Assembly (NCBI RefSeq): GCF_028768465.1
Contig: NZ_CP118225.1
Coordinates: 4,569,001 to 4,633,000, forward strand
Direction: 5' to 3'
From: Rhodopirellula sp. P2
GTDB taxonomy: Bacteria > Planctomycetota > Planctomycetia > Pirellulales > Pirellulaceae
Length of the DNA: 64,000 bases
Shown in pieces: positions 52,721 through 61,938 of this stretch (the first letter of the stretch is position 1; the number at the start of each line of letters is the position of its first letter). The notes under the pieces were generated by a model. The model did no database searches, was not told the DNA's origin, and saw only the letters and a list, made by a program, of their open reading frames with translations. The position numbers and the translations under genes are program-made.

Positions 52721-52758
52721 TTCACGCTTGGTTCAGGCGGTGCTGGTGTGCCAGAGAT

Positions 52759-53811
52759 TCAGAACTCTCCGACGATTGCACCGTCGTTCATTCCAGCCAG
52801 AGCTTGGTAGGTCTCCATCGAGATGCTTTCCGTGATGAAACGCACCGACCCATCCGCGAAGTTGAACTGGGCGCCACCCTGGTGGAAGCTGAAGGCGCAG
52901 TCGTCGTCAATCGCGTTGTACATCTTCCCAACCGAAGTGAATGCATTGATAGGAGAAGAGGTACGAGCGGTGAATCGGGTCGATTCGTCCGTGCGTGGCA
53001 TGCCGATCCAAACCGGCCAATCCTCGAGTGAAGTGGGGCTTTCGCCGACCATGGCTGGCTTGCTGACCCCGGACGCTCGCACATAGGTCGATTCGCCAAC
53101 CGCGATGGTGTTCGACAATCCGTCGATCACATCACGAAACAAGCGTGGTTCCCCTTCGGCTCGCTTGACAAACAAACCGTTGTCGCCCAAGTGGTTTCCA
53201 GCGCAACCTTTGTAGCTGGTCGTGGCCAATCCCGTCGTCTGATTGGCATTGAACATCGGATTCACATCGAGAGTGCCGACACCAAAATCCCCCGATCCGT
53301 AGATGCTCCATTTGAGAGGTGCATTCCGAGGCATGGCAGACGATGGGCACAAATAGGTTCCAACCGGTGTCGTTGCAGCTTCCCAACGCCGTTGAATTCG
53401 CTCCGTCGGAGATCCGCCCTCCACTTCTCGAATCAAGCTTTCGAGCGGGCGTCCCGTGATTCCATCGTTGACTTCCCAATAGCCCGACGGATCGACTTGC
53501 TCGTACAACGCACTTTGTTCGATGTACGGAAGCAGGAAGCAAAGAAAGCCATAACCATCGTCGTCTTTCGTTCCGCCGTAGCCCGAATCATCCACATAGG
53601 TCAGACCGGCTGGGGGCAACACCTTGAAGGTGGATTCGTAGTTGTGCAGAGCCAAACCGATCTGTTTCAGATTGTTTTGGCACTGCATGCGTCGGGCTGC
53701 TTCGCGTGCTGACTGAACAGCGGGCAAAAGCAATCCCACAAGAACGCCGATGATGGCGATCACCACCAGCAACTCAACCAGGGTAAACGCCATTCTTGTT
53801 GGCTGTTTCAT
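52759..53811 (-). CDS. DUF1559 type II pseudopilin-like protein
   Basis: 350 residues from the ATG at 53811; an upstream ATG adds eight residues, but prepilin leaders are short. The leader MKQPTRMA is followed by FTLVELLVVIAIIGVLVGLLLPAVQSAREAARRMQC, identical in kind to the 4.9-kb paralogue. The C-terminal motif is HQGGAQFNFADGSVRFITESIS. Unlike the usual G before FTLVE, Ala precedes Phe here, which may still be cleaved. Heads the minus-strand block with the acidic lipoprotein, VKGC-like and phytase genes, though 239 bp and a hairpin separate it from the next gene. Confidence 0.94.
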   Translation of the reverse strand: MKQPTRMAFTLVELLVVIAIIGVLVGLLLPAVQSAREAARRMQCQNNLKQIGLALHNYESTFKVLPPAGLTYVDDSGYGGTKDDDGYGFLCFLLPYIEQSALYEQVDPSGYWEVNDGITGRPLESLIREVEGGSPTERIQRRWEAATTPVGTYLCPSSAMPRNAPLKWSIYGSGDFGVGTLDVNPMFNANQTTGLATTSYKGCAGNHLGDNGLFVKRAEGEPRLFRDVIDGLSNTIAVGESTYVRASGVSKPAMVGESPTSLEDWPVWIGMPRTDESTRFTARTSSPINAFTSVGKMYNAIDDDCAFSFHQGGAQFNFADGSVRFITESISMETYQALAGMNDGAIVGEF

Positions 53812-54120
53812 CGTCTCATTTCCATCATTGGAGGGCATGTCGTCAGGCAACCGCCTAACCACGTTTCAGAACTGCGTTGATTGGATTCGTTCCAAACTGA
53901 GAGGACCGAATTGGAATCGAGACAAAGAATGCGACCCCATGGATTGGCTCGTCCCTTTGCCTGATTCACGCCTTCAACAAGATCCACCGGATCTCGCTTC
54001 TTGCGGCGGGAGTGTTGCAAATGAATGTGAATTTGCGGGAGCGTCTGAAGCGAACATTCGATGAAGAAGAGTCGCTTCCCGCTTGCTTGCACCAACCATC
54101 CAGCACGTCACCCATGCGAA

Positions 54121-54260
54121 GTCGCTAAGCAGGTCGGCAGGAATGATCAAGCACAACCATGTGAGCCGTTTGGGCGTTCGCCCCGGTTGTGCGTGAAAAC
54201 CGTGGCTAATGCCAACGGCTCACATACCCGATGACACATGCGTACCTGCTTAACGCACAG
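54121..54260. repeat. Complete palindromic element, repeat family 1 (copy C)
   Basis: Here the family has both arms. The outer arm TAAGCAGGT (54126-54134) pairs with ACCTGCTTA near 54244-54252. The inner arm GTGAGCCGTTTGGGCGTT...CCGGTT pairs with AACCGTGGCTAATGCCAACGGCTCAC (written in short pieces: AACCG, GGCTAATGCC, ACGGCTCAC). It would form a long imperfect stem. Copies A and B at 2.6 and 15.5 kb have only the left half. Other parts of 53812-54633 show no gene. Confidence 0.85.
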
Positions 54261-54335
54261 AAGCTGGGGGATTTGCGAGGCGTCATTGCGTGTTGAATTG
54301 GGGATCGACGCGAAGTTGTGAACTTGCGAGAACAT

Positions 54336-54401
54336 GAAAACCCGACGCGTCAGCGAGGGGCGAGTCGGAACATGTCTTCCTCGCTTACGCGTCGGGTTTT
54401 C
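54336..54401. repeat. 23-bp inverted repeat GAAAACCCGACGCGT... with 20-nt loop
   Basis: Arms at 54336-54358 and 54379-54401 agree at 22 of 23 positions (one C/T change in CAGCGAGG versus TAGCGAGG sense). The stem ends in TTTTC, so on the plus strand it could terminate. I recall ACCCGACGCGT-type units as abundant in Rhodopirellula, so it is likely a dispersed repeat. Confidence 0.8.
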
Positions 54402-54633
54402 AGTTGCGCAGCGGATTCAGGTGAACGACTCCATCACGTGGCGGCGAAGCCTCCGTCGGGGCTGGCATTTCACCCGATGACTTCTGCTCGCTTGCATCGG
54501 CTTGTGGCAACTTTGAAACAGGTTTCCGTGGATGGCAGTTTGCGAAGCGATCCTTGTGTAGAATGCCTTCCGCCGCAACTTTCGCGGTCCCGCCACGTCG
54601 AATCACCTTCCGACAAACAAGAGAAACTCAAGA

Positions 54634-55932
54634 ATGACAACAATGAGAAAGCACGTTGCCGTCGCCATCCTGACTGGACTTTGGGCTTCGATTGCCCTGA
54701 CTGCCTCGGCGGCAGATGTCGAAGAGGGATTCGTTTCCCTGTTCAATGGCAAAGACCTGAGTGGTTGGGTGAAACGCGGCGGTTCCGCGAAATACCACGT
54801 CGAAGACGGGGCAATCGTGGGCGAGTGCGTTCCCAACACCCCCGGCAACACATTCATGTGTTCCGAACAGGAATTTGGCGACTTCGTCCTGAAGCTGCAG
54901 TACAAGTTCCTGGAAGCCGGGAATTCAGGCGTTCAGTTTCGTTCGGCTGCTCGACAAGAAGGCGAAGGTGAACGAGTCTTTGGCTATCAATCCGAAATGC
55001 GCCCCGGTGGCGACATGACCGGCCGCATCTACGACGAAGGTCGTCGCGGGCACAAACACGGCATCATTTGGTTGGACGCCTACACGCCGCAGGATCGTCT
55101 TGACGCCGCTCAGGCAGGCTGCCGCGAAGGGGAATGGAACGAGTTGGAAATCCAATGCGTCGGCCCCTCCATCAAAACTTGGCTGAACGGCAATCTGGTC
55201 GTTGATATGTTCGACAGCTTTTCCATGAAGGGGTTTCTGGGCCTGCAAATTCACGCCGGCAAATCAGGCTCGGTGGCTTGGAAGAACATTCGGATCAAGG
55301 ATTTGGGTGAGAGCAAGTGGAAGTCCTTTTTCGTCAAAGGTGAGAGCGGCGAATACCAACTCGAAGACGCCAAGTTTGTCCTTCCGGAAGAATGGTCATT
55401 CACCGAAGAAGGCGTTTTGCACGGTGTGCACTCCAAGAATCAGGGGAAAGACGGGCTGGTCATTTCCAATGACAATTACGACAACTTCATCGCCCGGGTG
55501 ACGTATCGCATGCAAGGTGGCAACAGTGCGTTGTACTTTCGTGCGGAGGAAACCAGTGCCCCGTGGGTGCTGCGTGGTTTCCAAAACGAAATCGCAAACA
55601 ATGGCAAGGACTCCGCGCTCTGGCATACCGCCGGCATCATCGACGGAAAAAAGATCCCCGGTCGTGGATGGATCGTCACCAACGATGAGTTCGTCGAGAA
55701 GGTTCGCAACAAAGACGACCAGTGGAACACGACCTGCACCGCAGCCTACGGAGACCGATTGGTCCAAACACTCAACGGATTTTGCACCTCGGACATCATC
55801 GATGAAGAGTGCGAGAAAACCGGCAAGCTCGGATTGCAAATGCACGGCGGCACAGACTGCGAAATGTTCTTCAAGGACTTCGAAGTCATGCCAATCACAG
55901 CTGAGATGCAACTGCTGATCGACCGGGAGTGA
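54634..55932 (+). CDS. Secreted protein with two DUF1080 (3-keto-disaccharide-hydrolase-like) domains
   Basis: 432 residues; signal peptide VAVAILTGLWASIALTASAA. Domain 1 (about 30-225) has the DUF1080 start FVSLFNGKDLSGWVKRG, then NSGVQFRSA and HAGKSGSVAWKNIRIKDL. Domain 2 (about 235-420) repeats the plan with EEWSFTEEGVLHG, NSALYFRAEE and MHGGTDCEMFFKDFEVM. The family is a concanavalin-like jelly roll; several members hydrolyse 3-keto-glycosides. An Arg/Glu/Asp active site cannot be confirmed by eye. Followed at 130 bp by an esterase and a lactonase, consistent with periplasmic sugar breakdown. Confidence 0.9.
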   Translation: MTTMRKHVAVAILTGLWASIALTASAADVEEGFVSLFNGKDLSGWVKRGGSAKYHVEDGAIVGECVPNTPGNTFMCSEQEFGDFVLKLQYKFLEAGNSGVQFRSAARQEGEGERVFGYQSEMRPGGDMTGRIYDEGRRGHKHGIIWLDAYTPQDRLDAAQAGCREGEWNELEIQCVGPSIKTWLNGNLVVDMFDSFSMKGFLGLQIHAGKSGSVAWKNIRIKDLGESKWKSFFVKGESGEYQLEDAKFVLPEEWSFTEEGVLHGVHSKNQGKDGLVISNDNYDNFIARVTYRMQGGNSALYFRAEETSAPWVLRGFQNEIANNGKDSALWHTAGIIDGKKIPGRGWIVTNDEFVEKVRNKDDQWNTTCTAAYGDRLVQTLNGFCTSDIIDEECEKTGKLGLQMHGGTDCEMFFKDFEVMPITAEMQLLIDRE

Positions 55933-56062
55933 AGTCCGGCACAAAACTGACGCAGCGGGCGCGAACTGAAAGGTTCGCTGCCAGCCGTCAGGGATCTCCC
56001 CTTGCATCCCTCTAACCCACTGACTGGAAAGGAACCTCATCATCTCAACTGTCACCAGCGGA

Positions 56063-56812
56063 TTGAAATCCCAAACCCCGAGCCCATTCGCGCTGCCAGG
56101 CTGCATCGCCCTGCTTGTGTTGCTGCTCGCCAACGTGGCGTCTGCGGAAGACGAACCAGCCTCGTCGAACCAATCGATCACAATCGCATTGATTGGCGAC
56201 TCGACCGTCGAAGACTATTCGGGGTGGGGTGTGCCTTTTCGCAAACGGTTCCAAGACAACGTCCAGGTTCTGAATTTTGCGAAAGGCGGGGCAAGTTCGA
56301 AGAGCTGGTACAACGGCAAACGCATGCCCGCGGTGTTGGAGGCTAAACCTGATTACGTCCTGATTCAGTTCGGGCACAACGATCAACCGGGTAAAGGCCC
56401 GGAGCGAGAGACCGATCCCGACACGACTTATCGCGAGAATCTGAAGCGTTACGTCGCGGAGGTGAAATCAGTGGGCGCTCACCCCATCCTTGTCAGTTCC
56501 GTGACGAGGCGCCGGTTCGACCAAGACGGCAAGATTCGCACGACGCTGACCCCGTGGGCGGACGCCACCAAACAAGTGGCTGCGGAGCTGAAGGTGCCGT
56601 TCATAGACCTGCATCGGCGGAGCATTGAACTCCATGACCGAATCGGTCCCGCCGCCAGCATGGAGTTCAACTTCAAGGAAGGCGACCTGACCCATTTCAA
56701 CGAGCAGGGGGGCGCCGTCATGGCTGATCTTGTCATCACCGAACTGCAAACCGCGGTGCCCAACCTGACACGCTTCCTCAGAAAACCGCCTCACTCTGCT
56801 GAAACTCCATGA
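56063..56812 (+). CDS. Secreted SGNH-hydrolase (rhamnogalacturonan-acetylesterase-like)
   Basis: 249 residues from a TTG at 56063; no ATG is in frame upstream, and an AAGGA stretch (56029-56033) sits too far for this TTG, so the start is uncertain. Signal peptide PGCIALLVLLLANVASAE. SGNH blocks: GDSTVEDYSG (block I Ser), FAKGGASSKSW (Gly), FGHNDQPGKGP (block III Asn), and DLTHFNEQG (Asp and His). The order and spacing match rhamnogalacturonan acetylesterases (CE12). It likely deacetylates a pectin-like or algal polysaccharide. Stop and next start overlap (ATGA). Confidence 0.9.
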   Translation: MKSQTPSPFALPGCIALLVLLLANVASAEDEPASSNQSITIALIGDSTVEDYSGWGVPFRKRFQDNVQVLNFAKGGASSKSWYNGKRMPAVLEAKPDYVLIQFGHNDQPGKGPERETDPDTTYRENLKRYVAEVKSVGAHPILVSSVTRRRFDQDGKIRTTLTPWADATKQVAAELKVPFIDLHRRSIELHDRIGPAASMEFNFKEGDLTHFNEQGGAVMADLVITELQTAVPNLTRFLRKPPHSAETP

Positions 56813-58821
56813 TTCACCTGTTCAAAGCAGCGGAACGATTCCGCCAACGGAAGTTCCAACTGTTTCCGGTGTGTTTGGGAGTGGCCGTCGTCTTCAGCGG
56901 AACGCTGCAGGCCCAAAGCTCACCAGCCAAACCTCGCGAAACTCGGCCGTTGATGGCTTATGTGGGCACTTTCAGTTCTCCACTGGGCGATGTGCCGCCG
57001 ACTCAAGTGGATCTGCCCGACGGCAATGGACGTGGGATTCATCTCTTTGAAGTCGATCGAGAAAGCGGTGCGTTAGCAGCGGCTGGCACGTTCGATCTCG
57101 GATCGAGCCCCGATTGCTTGGTGATCAATGACGCGCGCGACCGTCTGTACTCCAGCAACGAGACAGATCAATTTGGCGAGTCGAAACAGGGCTCGGTGAG
57201 TGCCTTTGCGATCGATCCCGTCGACGGCCAGCTCAGCTTGCTGAACACCGTCGCGTCCGAAGGCGACGGTCCCACGTATGTCAGCATTCATCCTTCGGGC
57301 CGGTTCCTGTTTGTCGCAAACTACTTCAGTGGTTCCGTTGCCGTGCTACCGATCCTGCCAGATGGGCGATTGGGAAACGCAACCGACGTCAAACAGGACG
57401 CTGGCGAAATTGGGCCGACCAAGGCGACTCATGCGCCACCGGGCAGCTTCGCGTTCAGTGGTCATGATGGAACACACGCGCACATGATCCAGTCCGATCC
57501 GTCAGGACGTTATGTGTTGCATGTGAACTTGGGCTTGGACAAGATTTTCAGTTGGAAGTTCGACGCGACCTCCGGAAAGTTGACGCCCAATGAACCGGCC
57601 AGCGTGTCACTGCCACCGGGAGATGGGCCGCGACACTTTGATTTTCATCCCAATGGTCGTTGGCTGTATTCCATCCAAGAAGAAGGCTCGACCGTCGTGT
57701 TGTTCGACTACCATTCGGCGAAGGGGCAGCTGAACTCACGTCAGACCGTTTCGTCCTTGCCAGCAGGCTTTGCCGGCAGCAATTTCTGCTCCGAGATTTT
57801 GGTTTCCCAGGACGGCAGATTCGTTTACGCCGGCAATCGATTGCACGACAGCGTGGGCATCTTTGCGATTGAATCCGACGGAACGCTGCGTCAGGTGGCC
57901 AATGAATGGACTCGCGGGAACTACCCACGCAGTTTCAACTTCGATCCGAGCGGAAGCTTTCTGTACGTTTGCAATCAACGGGCGGACAACGTCACTGTGT
58001 TTCGAATCGACCGTGAATCAGGTTTGCTGAAGTTCACCGGTCATTACGCTCCGGTCGGCAATCCATCCAGCATCACGTTCGTCGACCTCGCCGCCTCGGA
58101 CGACTCGGTTCAAACACTGCGTCGTGTCAACGCACCGGAGGCACACCAGGCGGTCGCGGTGGACGCAGCCTCCTTTTTCGCGATCTCGAATCGCACGATC
58201 GCGCAGTACGACAAGCAAACCGCGAAGCGACGTGCCGTTTGGAAAGCACCTGAAAACTCAGGCATCCAGCATCTTAACAGCGGAGTCGTTCTCGACGGAC
58301 GCTTGCACTGTGCAAATTCCAATTGGCCCGCGAAACCACTCAAGAACACGATTGAAATCTTGGATGCTGGCAACCTAGAGCACTTGGAATCGAAACCTTT
58401 TTCCGAAGCTGAGGGAGCCATCAACTGGATGGATCGCCATCAGGGAGCGTGGTGGATCGGATTTGCCTTCTATGGCGAGGCAGAGGTTCGACGCACCAAA
58501 CTCGTTCGTTACGACGACAATTGGAACGAGACCGGTGAGTGGACGTTTCCTGAATCAGTGATTCAGCGTTTTTTGCCCAACAGCAATTCAGGCGGTGCGT
58601 TTGGTCCGAACGGGCAGTTGTACGTGACAGGACATGACCACGCCGAACTGTATGTCCTCGACGTTCCGGACGACGGCGATGAACTCCAGCATGTCGCTAC
58701 CGTTTCCGTGCCGATTGCTGGACAGGGAATTGCCTGGGATCAGGATCAACCCGGCACATTGCTGGGAATCGTGCGAGCGCGCCGCGAAGTCGTCTTCCTG
58801 CGTTTCGCTCCACCGAGATGA
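56809..58821 (+). CDS. Lactonase-family beta-propeller fused to a second propeller-like domain
   Basis: 670 residues. Signal peptide FPVCLGVAVVFSGTLQAQ. The N-terminal part (about 45-420) is a 7-bladed lactonase domain of the 6-phosphogluconolactonase/carboxy-cis,cis-muconate type: MAYVGTFSSPLG, GIHLFEVDRESGALAA, YVSIHPSGRFLFVANYFSGSVAVL, RHFDFHPNGRWLYSIQEEGSTV and YPRSFNFDPSGSFLYVCNQRADNVTVF. The C-terminal 240 residues (about 430-670; HQAVAVDAASFFAISNRTIAQYDKQT, GGAFGPNGQLYVTGHDHAELYVL) form another strand-rich repeat domain not normally attached. It probably opens a sugar lactone in the periplasm. Overlaps the esterase stop by 4 bp. Confidence 0.88.
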   Translation: MIHLFKAAERFRQRKFQLFPVCLGVAVVFSGTLQAQSSPAKPRETRPLMAYVGTFSSPLGDVPPTQVDLPDGNGRGIHLFEVDRESGALAAAGTFDLGSSPDCLVINDARDRLYSSNETDQFGESKQGSVSAFAIDPVDGQLSLLNTVASEGDGPTYVSIHPSGRFLFVANYFSGSVAVLPILPDGRLGNATDVKQDAGEIGPTKATHAPPGSFAFSGHDGTHAHMIQSDPSGRYVLHVNLGLDKIFSWKFDATSGKLTPNEPASVSLPPGDGPRHFDFHPNGRWLYSIQEEGSTVVLFDYHSAKGQLNSRQTVSSLPAGFAGSNFCSEILVSQDGRFVYAGNRLHDSVGIFAIESDGTLRQVANEWTRGNYPRSFNFDPSGSFLYVCNQRADNVTVFRIDRESGLLKFTGHYAPVGNPSSITFVDLAASDDSVQTLRRVNAPEAHQAVAVDAASFFAISNRTIAQYDKQTAKRRAVWKAPENSGIQHLNSGVVLDGRLHCANSNWPAKPLKNTIEILDAGNLEHLESKPFSEAEGAINWMDRHQGAWWIGFAFYGEAEVRRTKLVRYDDNWNETGEWTFPESVIQRFLPNSNSGGAFGPNGQLYVTGHDHAELYVLDVPDDGDELQHVATVSVPIAGQGIAWDQDQPGTLLGIVRARREVVFLRFAPPR

Positions 58822-59206
58822 ACCGCAGGCCGTTCCTCGCCCCGCAACCGTCTCCTCCATTGGTAAGAACCGCTCAGAATCAGCGTCTCAGGTCCGATCG
58901 GACGTGTGCTTTCATCAAACGCCGGTGTTTTTTCTGAGGCGTCAGTCGATGCATCCGTTTCGGGGCAGGGAGCCGCCAGAACCGGCCTCAGACGTTGGTC
59001 TCGCTGCGAAAACGGCAGTTCACCCAACCTCGCCAGACTGCCTTTCCCGCAACCTTTTGTGAGAAATTCCAATGAATTGACGAAACGATCCCCCTTTATG
59101 CACAACAGCAAGGGAACTTCTGATACATTGCGTGCGGCAGTCGACAAGCTAAGACAACTTCGTCTCCGGCATCGGCTGCCAAGAACTCTTTTGAATTGAA
59201 TGAACA
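58822..59206. other. 385-bp spacer
   Basis: Between the lactonase and the cold-shock gene. It contains the cold-shock gene leader; such leaders are often structured, but I see no clear cold-box or hairpin. No gene recognised. Confidence 0.4.
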
Positions 59207-59410
59207 ATGGCTGAAGGTACGATTAAACGGCTCACCGACAAAGGCTTCGGATTTATTGACGTTGGAAGCTCGAAGGACCTGTTTTTTCACTCGTCGAGTG
59301 TTGAAGGCGGAAACTTTGATGATCTCCGCGAAGGACAACAAGTGACGTTCAACGAAGCACGCGGCGAAAAAGGCCCCTGTGCAGAGAACGTTCAAGTCCT
59401 CGACAACTGA
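59207..59410 (+). CDS. Cold-shock-domain protein
   Basis: 67 residues, single CSD. It opens MAEGTIKRLTDKGFGFIDVG and has the RNP1-like KGFGFI and RNP2-like DLFFHSSSV motifs. The usual W in GxVKWF is replaced by IKRL, a variant seen in many non-enteric CSD proteins. The protein binds single-stranded nucleic acid and acts as an RNA chaperone. It stands alone, without the neighbours of a defined operon. Confidence 0.92.
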   Translation: MAEGTIKRLTDKGFGFIDVGSSKDLFFHSSSVEGGNFDDLREGQQVTFNEARGEKGPCAENVQVLDN

Positions 59411-59925
59411 GCTTTCGGCTCAGAGCCCTGTTCTTTCGCGGACGTGAACAACGTCCAGTGTTGAAGACAGGATGAAATGCAAATTGCAATGAACGGCATC
59501 CGGTTTTATAAGCCGGCTTGCCGATCCGCGTTGTCGGATGTTCGCCCGTTGATTGGCTAGAAACGCCAAGTTGGGCTTGAGCCATCTCTTCTCGACAACT
59601 TGCCCCGGAACCTCTCTTGAGACGTTTCCTGTGCCCTCTGGATGCCTGCTGGCCCACCTCAAAGCTTTGCAAGGTCCCAGCGGCCCCCTTTTTGCGTAGA
59701 ATGCCCCCTGATTTCGTCTTCAGGGCAGACCCGTCAGGGTGCCCAGGCAGGAAGTCAACGCTCACAAGCCTTGTGCGAGCCCCCATTACGTCAACGCTGA
59801 AGTTTCAGCAGCCCAGCGTTCACCCTGGTTGCACATGGGAACCGGCGCCAACGCCCAACGGTTCAACGGCCGAATGACTCTTGCTTCCCTGCTTCATTCC
59901 CATCCATCTGCCTTCGAGTTGACGT
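59411..59925. other. 515-bp spacer with weak hairpin and repeat fragment
   Basis: An imperfect stem GGCA-CCGG/CCGG-TGCC lies near 59496-59523. A fragment GGTTGCACATGGGAACCGGC with CCAACGCCCAACGGTT (about 59827-59863) resembles the right arm of repeat family 1. Open frames on both strands have no recognised product. Confidence 0.45.
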
Positions 59926-61845
59926 ATGCCCGACAATCTTTCTGAAAAGTTCGCCGACTCGCCATCGAAATCAACGGCCGAGATCACTGTTCGCGTCGTT
60001 GTGTTGGGCTTGATCCTGTCCGTTGTGATGGGCGCCGCCAATGTCTACGTGGGTCTGAAAGCGGGGATGACTGTTTCGGCATCGATCCCCGCCGCAGTCA
60101 TGGCGATGCTCTTGTTTCGATTGTTCTTCAAGAACTCGACGACCCTGGAAGCGAACCAGGTCCAAACCTGTGCTTCGGCTGGCGAGTCTTTGGCGGCTGG
60201 GATCATTTTTACGATGCCGGCCATGATTCTGATCGGGTACTGGACGGAATTCGACTACTGGACCGTGACGCTGGTGGCCTTCACCGGTGGTCTGTTGGGA
60301 ATCCTGTTCATGATTCCGATGCGGAAAGTGTTCGTGGTCGACAACGAGGAATTGAAGTATCCCGAGGGGGTGGCCTGTGCCGCGGTGCTCCGGGCTGGAG
60401 AAGCTGGCGAAGAAGACGAGGCTGGAAAAAGGCTGCTCATCGGTGGCGTGCTGGGTGGATTGGTAAAGGTCTTCGGAGGTTTTCTGGGACTCATTCACGG
60501 AAGCCTGGAAACGGCAGGCATTGCGGGGTCCAGAATCTTCTATTTCGGCGGCGACCTTTCCCCCATGTTGATCGCCGTTGGATTCATCGTTCGACTGAAT
60601 GTGGCCATTTTAATTTTCATCGGTGGCGCGATGGCTTGGCTGATTGGCATTCCGCTGTTGGGCGGTGGGTTGATTGGCGAAGGCGTCGATGGAGCAGTCG
60701 ATCAAGCGTACGGCATCTGGAGTGGTCAGGTGCGTTATGTGGGCGTGGGGGCCATGGTCGTCGGTGGTTTCAGCGCGCTGATCGCAGTGCGGCACGGACT
60801 GGTGGCGGCCATTGCCCACCTGTGGAACGGCATGACTGCTGAACGAGATCTGACGCAAGCGGACACGGAACGCGACATTCCTTCCTGGGCGATTTTGACG
60901 CTGGGTATGCTCTGTGTCGGGTTGCTGGCAATGATGAATTACTGGTTCACCAACGACGTGGCGATCACGGTGCTGTCCACGATTGTGATGCTGGTCATGG
61001 GGTTCTTCTTCACGGCGGTTGCCAGTTTCATCGTTGGTTTGGTTGGCAATTCCAACAGCCCTGTTTCCGGAATGACCATCACGGCGGTGCTCGTCGCGGG
61101 TGGGCTGTTGTACTTAGCCAACTACACGGGCATGGATGGCATGGTCGCGACACTTGGCATTGCGGCGATCGTATGTTGTGTCGCCTGCACCAGCGGCGAT
61201 GTGTGCAATGATCTCAAAACAGGCTCACTGGTGGGTGCCTCTCCTTTTCGACAGCAGATGATGCAGATCGCCGGGGTGACCGTGGCGGCATTCGTCATGG
61301 CACCCGTCTTGACCTTGCTTCACGAACACGGGGGCGGAATCGGAAGCAAGGAACTCTCGGCACCACAAGCTGGATTGTTCGCAAGCCTTGCCAAAGGCTT
61401 TGCTGGCGAAGGAGAACTGCCGTGGAAGCTGATCGGAATCGGTGCCGGATTGGGAGTCGCAATCCTTTTGATTGACGAAGCCTTGAAACGCAGTGGAGCA
61501 AAATTTCGAGCTCACTTGATGCCCATCGCGGTCGGCATGTACTTGCCCTTCGGATTGGCGACGCCGATTTTGATCGGGGGCTTGATCGCCCACTTCTACT
61601 CCAAAGACAAACCGGTCGAAGAGCACGACACGGTACTGCATCGCGGAGTCTTGTTTTCGTCGGGAGTCATCGCGGGCGAGGCGCTCACCGCGGTCGGAAT
61701 CGCGGGGTTGGCGGCGTTCGGAATTCAATCGCTGCAGCTCGGACTGTCAGCTGGATTGGTGACGGGGCTCTCCTGCCTGGCCGCGGGATTGACCGTGATT
61801 GTCTTTGTTGTCATGGCGAAACCCTTTTCGCAGACCAAACCATAG
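59926..61845 (+). CDS. OPT-family oligopeptide transporter
   Basis: 639 residues with about 15 membrane helices. Start MPDNLSEKF then the first helix VRVVVLGLILSVVMGAANVYVGLKAGMTVSASIPAAVMAM with the conserved NVYVGLKAGMT. Other OPT marks: NQVQTCASAGESLAAG and NEELKYPEGVACAAVLRAGE (the PYPEG-like motif is KYPEG). The prokaryotic OPT proteins import small peptides or metal-chelate complexes, driven by protons. The substrate is unknown. A hairpin follows at 61889-61919, shared with the convergent oxidoreductase gene. Confidence 0.95.
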   Translation: MPDNLSEKFADSPSKSTAEITVRVVVLGLILSVVMGAANVYVGLKAGMTVSASIPAAVMAMLLFRLFFKNSTTLEANQVQTCASAGESLAAGIIFTMPAMILIGYWTEFDYWTVTLVAFTGGLLGILFMIPMRKVFVVDNEELKYPEGVACAAVLRAGEAGEEDEAGKRLLIGGVLGGLVKVFGGFLGLIHGSLETAGIAGSRIFYFGGDLSPMLIAVGFIVRLNVAILIFIGGAMAWLIGIPLLGGGLIGEGVDGAVDQAYGIWSGQVRYVGVGAMVVGGFSALIAVRHGLVAAIAHLWNGMTAERDLTQADTERDIPSWAILTLGMLCVGLLAMMNYWFTNDVAITVLSTIVMLVMGFFFTAVASFIVGLVGNSNSPVSGMTITAVLVAGGLLYLANYTGMDGMVATLGIAAIVCCVACTSGDVCNDLKTGSLVGASPFRQQMMQIAGVTVAAFVMAPVLTLLHEHGGGIGSKELSAPQAGLFASLAKGFAGEGELPWKLIGIGAGLGVAILLIDEALKRSGAKFRAHLMPIAVGMYLPFGLATPILIGGLIAHFYSKDKPVEEHDTVLHRGVLFSSGVIAGEALTAVGIAGLAAFGIQSLQLGLSAGLVTGLSCLAAGLTVIVFVVMAKPFSQTKP

Positions 61846-61888
61846 CGTTTACGGGTAACCCGCTGTTCGACGGACTTCCACCTGTCGC

Positions 61889-61919
61889 ACCTCTCCCGAA
61901 ACGAAGTTTGGGGAGAGGT
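61889..61919. terminator. Hairpin between convergent genes
   Basis: ACCTCTCCC/GGGAGAGGT arms (61889-61897, 61911-61919) extend inward as GAAAC/GTTTG around loop GAA, with one G-G mismatch. It is in the 93-bp gap between OPT (plus) and the oxidoreductase (minus) and could serve both. The inner part resembles a stem at 21.9 kb, so it may be a repeat unit. Confidence 0.6.
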
Positions 61920-61938
61920 CAAGCAACGCGTCTGTGAA

